Assembly (NCBI GenBank): GCA_015489255.1
Contig: WGAD01000099.1
Coordinates: 1-5,575 of the forward strand
Reading direction: 5' to 3'
From: Anaerolineales bacterium
Lineage (GTDB): Bacteria; Chloroflexota; Anaerolineae; Anaerolineales; Villigracilaceae
DNA length: 5,575 bases
The notes beneath the pieces were generated by a model. The model worked only from the letters and a program-made list of their open reading frames with translations, did not search any database and was not told the origin of the DNA. Made by a program: the position numbers and the translations under genes. Every line of letters starts with the position of its first letter. The stretch's first letter is position 1. This document shows, piece after piece, positions 1 through 5,397 of the stretch.

Positions 1-11
1 GCGCTCCATTA

Positions 12-30
12 TAGACCAGAATTTGACCAG
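12..30 (+). repeat. Tandem T(A/T)GACCAG repeat, possible operator
   Basis: TAGACCAG at 12-19 and TTGACCAG at 23-30 match in seven of eight bases and are offset by 11 bases, about one helical turn. The first copy covers the putative -35 element and the second fills the spacer to the -10 box. Same-face direct repeats at this position are the usual arrangement for a transcription factor acting at a promoter. No regulator is recognised and the repeat may be chance. Confidence 0.3.
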
Positions 31-40
31 GGGCTATAAT
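12..40 (+). promoter_or_regulatory. Predicted sigma70-type promoter of the YibE/F-pab operon
   Basis: A perfect TATAAT box lies at 35-40. A four-of-six match to TTGACA (TAGACC, 12-17) sits exactly 17 bases upstream. Transcription would begin about 6-8 bases after the -10 box, at about 46-48, which coincides with the ATG at 48. This is the only good promoter seen before the five overlapping genes, so it probably drives all of them. The second, better TTGACC at 23-28 is only 6 bases from the -10 box and cannot serve as its -35. Confidence 0.6.
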
Positions 41-47
41 GGGGCGC

Positions 48-398
48 ATGAACACTGAATGGACCCATGAATTCCTTGCTGAATGGCAGCGCGGCCTGCG
101 TGTGCGCGCCGAGGGAAACGAAGGCCAGGCCCGTGTGTGCGCCCGGCGGGCCGCCGGCGCGGCTTTGCGGGAGCATTGGCGGCGGCAAGGGCGGCAGCGC
201 ATTCCGCCCAGCGCGTATGCCTTGCTGAAAGAGTTGCTGACGCAGCCGGAGCTGCCGCCAGAAATTCGCCGCGCGGCCAATTTGTTGACCTTGCGGGTCA
301 ACGAGGCTTTTCGCTTGCCGGTGGAGGCGGATTTGCTGGTTGAGGCCCGCCGCCTGGCGGAGTGGCTATTGCCCGGAGAATTGCCGGATGAAGGCTGA
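48..398 (+). CDS. Small helical protein of unknown function
   Basis: This encodes 116 residues that I do not recognise as a characterised family. The chain is rich in Arg, Ala, Leu and Glu and looks wholly alpha-helical, with likely helices at about 2-21, 24-47, 54-65, 68-84 and 92-108. An Arg/Ala-rich patch lies at 28-40 (ARVCARRAAGAAL). There is no signal peptide, membrane segment or metal-binding motif, so it is probably cytoplasmic. I chose ATG 48 over ATG 39 because 39 falls inside the -10 box, and a transcript starting near 46-48 would be leaderless. Codon use resembles the neighbours, and its end overlaps the next gene by 11 bases, which supports a real, co-translated gene. The helical layout recalls HEPN-like or small regulatory domains, but no catalytic motif supports either. 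Confidence 0.75.
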   Translation: MNTEWTHEFLAEWQRGLRVRAEGNEGQARVCARRAAGAALREHWRRQGRQRIPPSAYALLKELLTQPELPPEIRRAANLLTLRVNEAFRLPVEADLLVEARRLAEWLLPGELPDEG

Positions 399-1563
399 AC
401 GCCGCTTTTGGGCGTGGATACTTCTCCTGGCAGTGGCAGCCTTGTGGTTCTTGCGCGCTCGCGCGGCGCACACTGAAACCCTGCCCGACCTGGCCTATGG
501 CTCTGAGACCGTCCGCGCGGAGGTGGTGCGGGTGCTGGATAGCGGTGAAATCACCCTGGGCGAGATTACCCAGCCCTGGCAGTTGCTGGAAGTTCGCCTG
601 CTGGAAGGCGAATATGCCGGCATCCCCATGCAGGTAGATTATGGCCGGCGGCAGGTGCGCCCGGGAGGGCAAACTTTTGCCCCGGGCGACCGTCTGCTCA
701 TCACTTTGGGCAAGCGCCCCGATGGCACGCTAACGGCTTACTACGCCGATACCATCCGCTGGCCTCAGTTGGCCTGGTTGACGGCGCTGTTTGTGCTGGC
801 GATTGTGCTGATCAGCGGTTGGAAGGGGGTGCGCAGCCTGCTGGCGATGCTCTATAGCCTGGGCGTCATCGTCTGGTATATCATCCCGCACATTTTGGCG
901 GGCGACGATCCGGTGCAGATCAGCATTGCCGGGGCGGTGTTGCTGCTGGGAGTTACGCTGTATTTGACCTATGGCTGGACGCAGAAGACCCACGCTGCCT
1001 TTTTGGGGATGATCGGCTCGTTGCTGGTCACGGGCGTGCTGGCCTGGCTTTTCGTCTCCTGGACGGGGTTGACGGGCTACGGCGACGAGGACGCGCTCTA
1101 CCTGATGCAGATGACGACGGTGCAAATCAATTTGCGCGGGCTGCTCCTGGGCGGGATGATCATCGGGGCGTTGGGCGTGTTGGACGACCTGGTGACCACG
1201 CAGGCGGCGGCTGTCTTCGAACTGTATGCGGCCAACCCGCGGCAAAGCATGGCCGACCTGGTGCGGCGTGCCCTGCACATTGGGCAAGACCATGTTGCGG
1301 CCACGGTCAATACCCTGGTGCTGGCCTACACGGGCGCTTCGCTGCCCATGCTGCTCATCTTTACCCTGGGCGGCAGTGAAGTGGGAAAGCTGCTGAATTT
1401 TGAATTCATCGCCGAGGAGATCGTTCGCACCCTGATCGGCTCGCTGGGGTTGATCGCTGCCGTGCCGCTGACGACGGTGCTGGCGGCTTGGCTGGCGCGG
1501 AACGGTGAGCACTGGCCCTTCCTGGGGCCGGCTGGCGGCGGTATGGGGCATTCGCATGACTGA
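388..1563 (+). CDS. YibE/F-family integral membrane protein
   Basis: This encodes 391 residues of the YibE/F family, whose biochemical role is not established. A hydrophobic anchor at about 7-23 precedes an extracytoplasmic, probably beta-rich domain (about 24-126) with family-like landmarks GEYAG (74-78) and PGDRLL (99-104). About seven further membrane segments follow, near 127-144, 148-170, 176-194, 204-226, 250-268, 304-327 and 343-369. The most family-like stretches are GALGVLDDLVTTQAAAVFEL (260-279) and the DHVAATVNTLVLAY segment (301-314) followed by GASLP, where polar and acidic residues sit in or next to membrane helices, as expected for a transporter or channel. The tail ends GHSHD. 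YibE and YibF are separate proteins in some lactic acid bacteria, whereas here one chain carries both parts. ATG 388 has GGAG at 375-378, nine bases upstream. The gene overlaps its neighbours by 11 and 8 bases. What it transports, if anything, is unknown. Confidence 0.92.
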   Translation: MKAERRFWAWILLLAVAALWFLRARAAHTETLPDLAYGSETVRAEVVRVLDSGEITLGEITQPWQLLEVRLLEGEYAGIPMQVDYGRRQVRPGGQTFAPGDRLLITLGKRPDGTLTAYYADTIRWPQLAWLTALFVLAIVLISGWKGVRSLLAMLYSLGVIVWYIIPHILAGDDPVQISIAGAVLLLGVTLYLTYGWTQKTHAAFLGMIGSLLVTGVLAWLFVSWTGLTGYGDEDALYLMQMTTVQINLRGLLLGGMIIGALGVLDDLVTTQAAAVFELYAANPRQSMADLVRRALHIGQDHVAATVNTLVLAYTGASLPMLLIFTLGGSEVGKLLNFEFIAEEIVRTLIGSLGLIAAVPLTTVLAAWLARNGEHWPFLGPAGGGMGHSHD

Positions 1564-2953
1564 TTTTCAACTCCTGGTTACCCCGCTTCCCTGGCGACCG
1601 CCGGAGGCGATGTTTGCCGCGCTGGTGAACAAACCCTATGCCCTTTGGCTGGATAGCGCCCTGCCGACAGCCAACTTTGGACGCTATGCTTACCTGGTCT
1701 GCGACCCCTTTCGCGTGTTGAAGGTGCGAGATGGGCGCGTTTGGGTGGATGACAAACTGCAAGACGGGCCTCCTTGGGATGTCCTGGCCGCCCACTGGCG
1801 GGCGTTCCGCTTGCCAATGGTGGACGGTTTGCCACCCTTTCAGACGGGAATGGCGGGTTTTTGGGGGTATGAGATGGGGCGCTACCTGGAGCGCATTCCG
1901 GTGAGGCCGAACGATGTTGCGCTGCCGGACGCCGTCTTGGGGTTGTACGATGTGGTGATCGCCTGCGATCTGCGGCAGGAACAGGCCTGGGCGCTGGCCA
2001 GCGGCTTTCCGGCGCGGGATGCAGCTTCTCGGCGGCAGCGCGCTGCGGCGCGCACCCGTCAGCTCTTGTCCTGGCTGGAGGCCGGGGCCGTTCACCAGCC
2101 GCCAACAGCGGCCCCTTCCGTTCAGCCGCGTTCCAATTTTTCTCCGTCGGCTTATCGCCGGGCGGTGCAGCGCGTGCGGGAATACATCCTGGCGGGCGAT
2201 ATTTTCCAGGCCAACCTTTCGCAGCGGTTTGCCGCTGACTGGCCACCGGAACGTTCTCCCTGGGAGGTGTATCGGCGTTTGCGGGCGGAAAATCCGGCCC
2301 CTTATGCGGCTTATTTTCATTTTGGCGAGGGCGTGTTGGCTTCAGCTTCGCCGGAGCGTTTTTTGCGGGTGGACAATGGCGTGGTGGATACCCGCCCTAT
2401 CAAAGGCACCCGACCGCGCGGAGAAACATCGGCCCGCGACCGCGCTCTGGCTCGGGAATTGTTGTCCAGCGAAAAAGACCGCGCCGAAAACACCATGATT
2501 GTAGATTTGTTGCGCAACGATCTTTCGCGGGTGTGCGCACCGGGAACTGTGCAGGTGCCGCGGCTGTGCGCCCTGGAAACCTATGCCACTGTGCACCACC
2601 TGGTCTCGACGGTGCAAGGGCGGCTGGAAGAGGGGCACGATGCCTGGGACCTCTTGCAGGCGGCTTTTCCGGGCGGTTCTATTACCGGCGCGCCGAAGAT
2701 CCGCGCGATGGAAATCATCGCCGAACTGGAGCCGCATCCTCGCGGGCCTTATTGTGGCAGCGCCGGTTATCTGGCTTTCAACGGGCAGATGGATACCTCT
2801 ATCTTGATACGTACCCTGGTGTTTGCCGGCGGCAAGGTGTTTTTTTCCGCCGGGGGCGGCGTGGTGGCCGATTCTGACCCTTACGCCGAATATGCCGAGA
2901 CCCTCGACAAAGCGCGGGCGCTGTTCCGCGCCCTGGGCGCCGAAATGCCATGA
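1556..2953 (+). CDS. pabB: Aminodeoxychorismate synthase component I (PabB)
   Basis: PabB combines chorismate with ammonia supplied by PabA to form 4-amino-4-deoxychorismate, a step of folate synthesis in the cytoplasm. The protein has 465 residues, close to the usual 450-470. The N-terminal part (about 1-180) carries the family's LDSA motif (32-35) and GFWGYE (101-106). The chorismate-binding domain (about 195-465) has PIKGTRPRG (281-289), ENTMIVDLLRNDLSR (311-325), ATVHHLVS (344-351), FPGGSITGAPKIRAMEII (371-388) and AGGGVVADSDPYAEYAET (432-449). Lys283 in PIKGT is the nucleophile typical of aminodeoxychorismate synthases; anthranilate synthase TrpE has Ala there. Glu311 and Glu445 fit the positions of the magnesium-binding acidic residues of the family. 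ATG 1556 overlaps the upstream gene by 8 bases, with GGGG at 1545-1548 as a modest ribosome binding site. Catalytic residues look intact. Confidence 0.94.
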   Translation: MTDFQLLVTPLPWRPPEAMFAALVNKPYALWLDSALPTANFGRYAYLVCDPFRVLKVRDGRVWVDDKLQDGPPWDVLAAHWRAFRLPMVDGLPPFQTGMAGFWGYEMGRYLERIPVRPNDVALPDAVLGLYDVVIACDLRQEQAWALASGFPARDAASRRQRAAARTRQLLSWLEAGAVHQPPTAAPSVQPRSNFSPSAYRRAVQRVREYILAGDIFQANLSQRFAADWPPERSPWEVYRRLRAENPAPYAAYFHFGEGVLASASPERFLRVDNGVVDTRPIKGTRPRGETSARDRALARELLSSEKDRAENTMIVDLLRNDLSRVCAPGTVQVPRLCALETYATVHHLVSTVQGRLEEGHDAWDLLQAAFPGGSITGAPKIRAMEIIAELEPHPRGPYCGSAGYLAFNGQMDTSILIRTLVFAGGKVFFSAGGGVVADSDPYAEYAETLDKARALFRALGAEMP

Positions 2954-3519
2954 TCTTGTTGTTGGATAATTACGATTCTTTCGTTTATAACCTGGCCCGC
3001 TATTTACGAGAACTGGGCCAGGAGGTGGAGGTCGTGCGGAACGATGTGCTCACGGTTGCGCAGGCGCGCAGATTGCGGCCTTCGCACATTGTTCTTTCCC
3101 CCGGGCCGCAAACCCCCCGCGAGGCCGGGATCAGCGTGGAGGTGGTGCGACAGCTGGGCGCCACCATTCCCGTTTTGGGCGTTTGCCTGGGGCACCAATG
3201 CATTGGCGAGGCCTTCGGCGGGCGCACGGTGCGGGCGCGCCGCCCGATGCACGGGAAGGCGGCGCCTGCCCGGCATAACGCGCAGGGGCTTTTTTCCGGC
3301 TTGCCGAACCCTTTGCGGGTGGGGCGTTATCATTCCCTGGTGATCGACCCGGCAACCTTGCCGCCGGTTTTGCAAGTGACCGCCCGCTCTTCCGAAGGGG
3401 AGATCATGGCGGTGCGGCACCGGCAATGGCCGGTGTTTGGCGTCCAATTTCACCCGGAATCGGTGCTGACGGAGCACGGGCACGATCTTCTGCGCCATTT
3501 TTTGGCGGTGCGGGCATGA
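2950..3519 (+). CDS. pabA: Aminodeoxychorismate synthase glutamine amidotransferase (PabA)
   Basis: PabA is the class I glutamine amidotransferase that hydrolyses glutamine and passes ammonia to PabB. Its 189 residues match the usual stand-alone subunit length. The sequence starts with the typical LLLDNYDSFVYNL (3-15), then oxyanion-region PGP (51-53), the nucleophile elbow GVCLGHQ with Cys79, MHGK (100-103), and the His168 and Glu170 of the triad in GVQFHPES (164-171). The ATG at 2950 overlaps the pabB stop as ATGA, which suggests coupled translation and about equal amounts of the two subunits; no clear separate ribosome binding site is visible. TrpG and PabA are nearly indistinguishable by sequence and some bacteria share one subunit for both pathways, so the PabA name rests mainly on the neighbouring PabB and PabC. 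It could also serve a TrpE encoded elsewhere. Confidence 0.92.
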   Translation: MILLLDNYDSFVYNLARYLRELGQEVEVVRNDVLTVAQARRLRPSHIVLSPGPQTPREAGISVEVVRQLGATIPVLGVCLGHQCIGEAFGGRTVRARRPMHGKAAPARHNAQGLFSGLPNPLRVGRYHSLVIDPATLPPVLQVTARSSEGEIMAVRHRQWPVFGVQFHPESVLTEHGHDLLRHFLAVRA

Positions 3520-4319
3520 GCCTGGTGATCAACGGACGGGTGACGGAGGGCGGCCTGCCGCCGGATGACCGCGCTTTCTTCCTGGGCGATGGTTTGTTCG
3601 CAACCATGCTGGCACAGGCCGGACGGCTGCTGCACTGGCGGCGTCATTGGGCGCGGCTGACGACTAGCGCGGCTGCGCTGGGGTTTTCCCTGCCGCGCAA
3701 GGAAGCGCAAGCACAGGCGGATGTGAGACTGGCGTTGGCGGCGGCGGGCCTGCTGCAGGAGACGGCTGCCGTCCGCCTGACGTTGACCCGCGGGCGGGGT
3801 TCGCGCGGTTTTTGGCCGCCGGATCTGCACAGCCCTTTGCTTGTGGTGACGGCGGCGCCGTATCGCCCGGCAAAATCGCCTTTGCGCGCCGCTTTGGTGA
3901 CCGATTATCCGCGCAACCCGCGCTCTCCCCTTGTCTGCCATAAAACCACCAGCGCCCTGGAATTGGTGCTGGCGCAGCGAGCAGCACGTGCGCGCGGGGC
4001 CGACCTGGCTTTGCTGGTCAATACGGCTGGACGGCTGACGGAGGGCGCTTACGCCAATTTGTTCCTGGTGCTGAAGGGGGAGATCTTCACCCCGCCCCCG
4101 TCGGAAGGTCTGCTGCCTGGGGTGGCGCGCTCCATTTTGCTGGAAAGGTTACCTGTGGTGGAGAAATCGCTGACTGCCGACTGCTTGCAACAAGCCGAGG
4201 CGGCCTTCGTGAGCAATGCCTTGTTTGGCGTGCGCACGCTGGCGATGGTGGACGACCGCCCGTTGAGGGTCGATCATCCGCTTGTGGGGGTTGCCCGCCG
4301 CGCCTGGGAGAGGGAGTGA
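3516..4319 (+). CDS. pabC: Aminodeoxychorismate lyase (PabC), class IV PLP enzyme
   Basis: PabC uses pyridoxal phosphate to split aminodeoxychorismate into p-aminobenzoate and pyruvate, completing the pathway started by the two upstream products. It has 267 residues, against 269 for the E. coli enzyme. Fold-type IV landmarks are LGDGLFAT (23-30), H44..RL near the N-terminus, Lys143 in CHKTTS as the likely PLP-bound lysine, TEGAYANLF (175-183) with Glu176 expected near the PLP ring nitrogen, LLPGVARS (199-206) and SNALFGV (233-239). Two details favour lyase over branched-chain or D-amino acid aminotransferase: the RGRGSRGF motif (92-99) resembles RGSGGRGY of E. coli PabC, and the glutamate common after GDGxF in aminotransferases is Ala29, as E. 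coli PabC has Thr there. ATG 3516 overlaps the pabA stop as ATGA. The longer open frame upstream lies inside pabA and was not used. This is the last gene of the operon. Confidence 0.91.
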   Translation: MSLVINGRVTEGGLPPDDRAFFLGDGLFATMLAQAGRLLHWRRHWARLTTSAAALGFSLPRKEAQAQADVRLALAAAGLLQETAAVRLTLTRGRGSRGFWPPDLHSPLLVVTAAPYRPAKSPLRAALVTDYPRNPRSPLVCHKTTSALELVLAQRAARARGADLALLVNTAGRLTEGAYANLFLVLKGEIFTPPPSEGLLPGVARSILLERLPVVEKSLTADCLQQAEAAFVSNALFGVRTLAMVDDRPLRVDHPLVGVARRAWERE

Positions 4320-4320
4320 T

Positions 4321-4340
4321 AAAAACGCCGTGTTTTTTCT
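4321..4340 (+). terminator. Weak candidate terminator after pabC
   Basis: AAAAAC (4321-4326) can pair with GTTTTT (4332-4337) across a five-base loop, directly after the pabC stop, and the 3' arm is itself a run of six T. The stem is almost all A-U, so it would be weak. The position fits the operon end, but stability does not argue for strong termination. Confidence 0.25.
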
Positions 4341-4351
4341 GGGGTGAGCGG

Positions 4352-4378
4352 CTGAATTGGTTTTTCGTGTAGTATAAT
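4352..4378 (+). promoter_or_regulatory. Predicted promoter of the metallophosphoesterase gene
   Basis: A perfect TATAAT lies at 4373-4378 in an AT-rich pocket of an otherwise GC-rich region. The -35 is poor: the best candidate is CTGAAT (4352-4357), a three-of-six match at 15-base spacing. A start of transcription near 4385 is expected, giving a leader of only about 20 bases to the TTG at 4406. The box separates the phosphoesterase gene from the pab operon. Confidence 0.55.
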
Positions 4379-4395
4379 ACGGCATCCTCTCCGTT

Positions 4396-4408
4396 GGAGC
4401 GCCTGTTG
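4396..4408 (+). promoter_or_regulatory. Ribosome binding site deciding a TTG start
   Basis: GGAG at 4396-4399 lies six bases before TTG 4406, a normal Shine-Dalgarno distance. The alternative TTG at 4394 overlaps this GGAG and has only CATCCTCTCCG before it, with no complementarity to the 16S tail. This favours 4406 as the initiation codon. Confidence 0.5.
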
Positions 4409-5293
4409 ACCACACACAACCGCATTCATCCCCGTTACAGCCGTCTGTACTATTACGCCGGTTTGGCCGCGCGAGCCTTTTTCCATCGTTTGGATCGTTG
4501 GCTGACTGGCCGCCAGGGTCTCGACACACGGGTTTTTGATGTCACCTACCATGAACTCGAACTGCAGCGCTTGCCGGCCTCCTTCGATGGTTACCGTCTC
4601 GTCCACCTGACGGACCTGCACACCGATTCGTGGCTGAGCCCCGCACGCCTGGAGGCTCTGGTCCCGTTGATTAACGGGCTGCGGGCGGATGCCATTGTCA
4701 TCACGGGGGATTTCATTTCCTACCGCGATCAAGAAGCCCTGACCGATTTGCGACGTCCACTGCTGCGCCTGCGGGCGCGGGACGGGATTTTTGCCGTCTT
4801 TGGCAACCACGACTATCTGTTTGCCTACGATGACCTGGCCTTTATTTTGCGTACCAGCGGGGTCACCCATCTGCATGCCCGCTTCCACACCATCCGGCGC
4901 GGCGCGGATATGTTGCACATCGCCGGCCTGGACGATATGCCGAACAAACCCGCCTTTTTGGAGCGGATGTTGCGGCAGATGCCGCCGGAGGGGGCGGCCA
5001 TTTTGCTGGTGCACAAACCGGATTTTGCCGACACGGCTGCGGCCAGCGGGCGGTTTTGTCTTTCTTTGGCCGGGCACACTCACGGCGGGCAAATTATCTT
5101 GCCCGGCATCGGCCCCTTGTTTCGCCCTTACGGCGGGCGCAAATACCCTCTCGGTTTGTATCGCATCGGCGATCTTTATCATTACACCTCACGCGGCCTG
5201 GGCGTTGGCGATATCCCCATTCGCATCAATTGCCGTCCGGAGATCGCTGTCTTCACCCTGCGTTCACCACAGACGGCCCAGTCTGCCGCCTGA
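4406..5293 (+). CDS. Calcineurin-like metallophosphoesterase (YkuE type)
   Basis: A two-metal phosphoesterase of about 295 residues. All five metal and active-site motifs are present: D70-L-H72 (TDLHTD), G-D102 (ITGDF), GNHD (133-136), H203 (LVHKPD) and GHTHGGQ (223-229). The C-terminal run YTSRGLG (260-266), IPIR and RPEI is typical of the YkuE-like group, which also includes membrane-lipid-acting enzymes such as UDP-diacylglucosamine pyrophosphatases. The substrate cannot be read from sequence. The N-terminal 50 residues are basic and aromatic with no clear signal peptide; a peripheral membrane contact is possible. An in-frame TAG at 4370-4372 and the lack of any in-frame ATG before the core force a TTG start. 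TTG 4406 has GGAG at 4396-4399, six bases upstream; TTG 4394 has no such site and would add four residues. The gene has its own promoter-like box, so it need not be functionally linked to the pab genes. Confidence 0.92.
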   Translation: MTTHNRIHPRYSRLYYYAGLAARAFFHRLDRWLTGRQGLDTRVFDVTYHELELQRLPASFDGYRLVHLTDLHTDSWLSPARLEALVPLINGLRADAIVITGDFISYRDQEALTDLRRPLLRLRARDGIFAVFGNHDYLFAYDDLAFILRTSGVTHLHARFHTIRRGADMLHIAGLDDMPNKPAFLERMLRQMPPEGAAILLVHKPDFADTAAASGRFCLSLAGHTHGGQIILPGIGPLFRPYGGRKYPLGLYRIGDLYHYTSRGLGVGDIPIRINCRPEIAVFTLRSPQTAQSAA

Positions 5294-5303
5294 TTTCTCC
5301 ACA

Positions 5304-5338
5304 GCCGCGTTTGAAGGCGGCCATTTGAGTTTCTCTTT
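5304..5338 (+). terminator. Candidate terminator after the metallophosphoesterase gene
   Basis: A five-base GC stem GCCGC/GCGGC (5304-5308 with 5317-5321, eight-base loop) begins 11 bases after the stop codon. It is followed by a T-rich but interrupted stretch (5324-5338, ten T of fifteen). The 3' arm GGCGGC (5316-5321) can instead pair with GCCGCC at 5285-5290. Either way the T tract is imperfect, so termination would probably be partial. Confidence 0.3.
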
Positions 5339-5358
5339 GACGACAGTGGGGTTATGAT
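5325..5358 (+). promoter_or_regulatory. Candidate promoter of the right-edge gene
   Basis: TATGAT (5353-5358) matches the -10 consensus in five of six bases and follows a GGGGT run much like the context of the first promoter (GGGGC before TATAAT). No good -35 lies at normal spacing: TTGACG (5337-5342) is only 10 bases away and TTGAGT (5325-5330) is 22 away. Transcription from it would start near 5365 and give a leader of about 33 bases. Confidence 0.4.
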
Positions 5359-5397
5359 AAAGAGAAGCCGTTTTCGTCTGTGGAGAAAGGCGGAGGT

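Larger units (their letters stand above)
48..4319 (+). other. Five-gene overlapping operon
   Basis: The five genes overlap by 11, 8, 4 and 4 bases and leave no non-coding space, so they are almost certainly one transcription unit with coupled translation. The last three form the complete chorismate-to-p-aminobenzoate route. The first two have no known link to it. The grouping is seen directly in the sequence; the single-transcript claim is inference. Confidence 0.8.
5286..5393 (+). repeat. Nested inverted repeats around the last intergenic gap
   Basis: TTTCTCCACAG (5294-5304) is a perfect 11-base inverted match of CTGTGGAGAAA (5378-5388), and after one mismatch it extends two bases inward. 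Outside it, CCGCC (5286-5290) can pair with GGCGG (5389-5393), leaving only the TGA stop codon as a bulge. Inside lie two smaller hairpins: GCCGC/GCGGC (5304-5308 with 5317-5321, sharing base 5304 with the outer arm) and TTCTCTTT/AAAGAGAA (5331-5338 with 5359-5366, extendable by a G-U and a G-C pair). As RNA this would be a three-way junction that covers AAAGG, the ribosome binding site of the next gene. Confidence 0.6.

Noticed and set aside
23..40. TTGACC (23-28) as the -35 element of the first promoter
   Set aside because: The spacing to TATAAT is only 6 bases. TAGACC at 12-17 has the right 17-base spacing; the second copy is better explained as part of a direct repeat.
340..387. ATG 340 as start of the YibE/F protein
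   Set aside because: The extra 16 residues are charged and cysteine-containing and would delay the membrane anchor. ATG 388 has a well-spaced GGAG and begins right before the hydrophobic segment.
48..398. HEPN-type RNase for the small helical protein
   Set aside because: The helical pattern is compatible, but no R-x4-6-H motif occurs: the nearest Arg-His spacings (R34 to H43, R41 to H43) do not fit, and no partner nucleotidyltransferase gene is adjacent.
1505..1555. GTG 1505 as an upstream start for PabB
   Set aside because: It would add 17 residues lying inside the C-terminal code of the YibE/F gene, with no family similarity and no better ribosome binding site. ATG 1556 starts just before the usual PabB N-terminus and gives an ordinary 8-base overlap.
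2396..3519. TrpE/TrpG (anthranilate synthase) reading of the pair
   Set aside because: The PIKGT lysine and the adjacent aminodeoxychorismate lyase gene point to p-aminobenzoate synthesis; no tryptophan genes are present in the window.
4274..5182. 302-codon open frame on the minus strand opposite the metallophosphoesterase gene
   Set aside because: It is a shadow of GC-rich coding on the + strand: the + strand frame has all phosphoesterase motifs, while this one is rich in Gln/Arg/Pro with no recognisable domain. The same applies to the minus-strand frames at 1406-2320, 730-1557 and 3004-3498.
5294..5388. A miniature inverted-repeat transposable element in the last intergenic gap
   Set aside because: The 95-base unit with 11-base ends has the right form, but no target-site duplication is visible at the borders (TGA on the left, GGC on the right) and no second copy occurs in the window. 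A genome-wide copy count would reopen the question.
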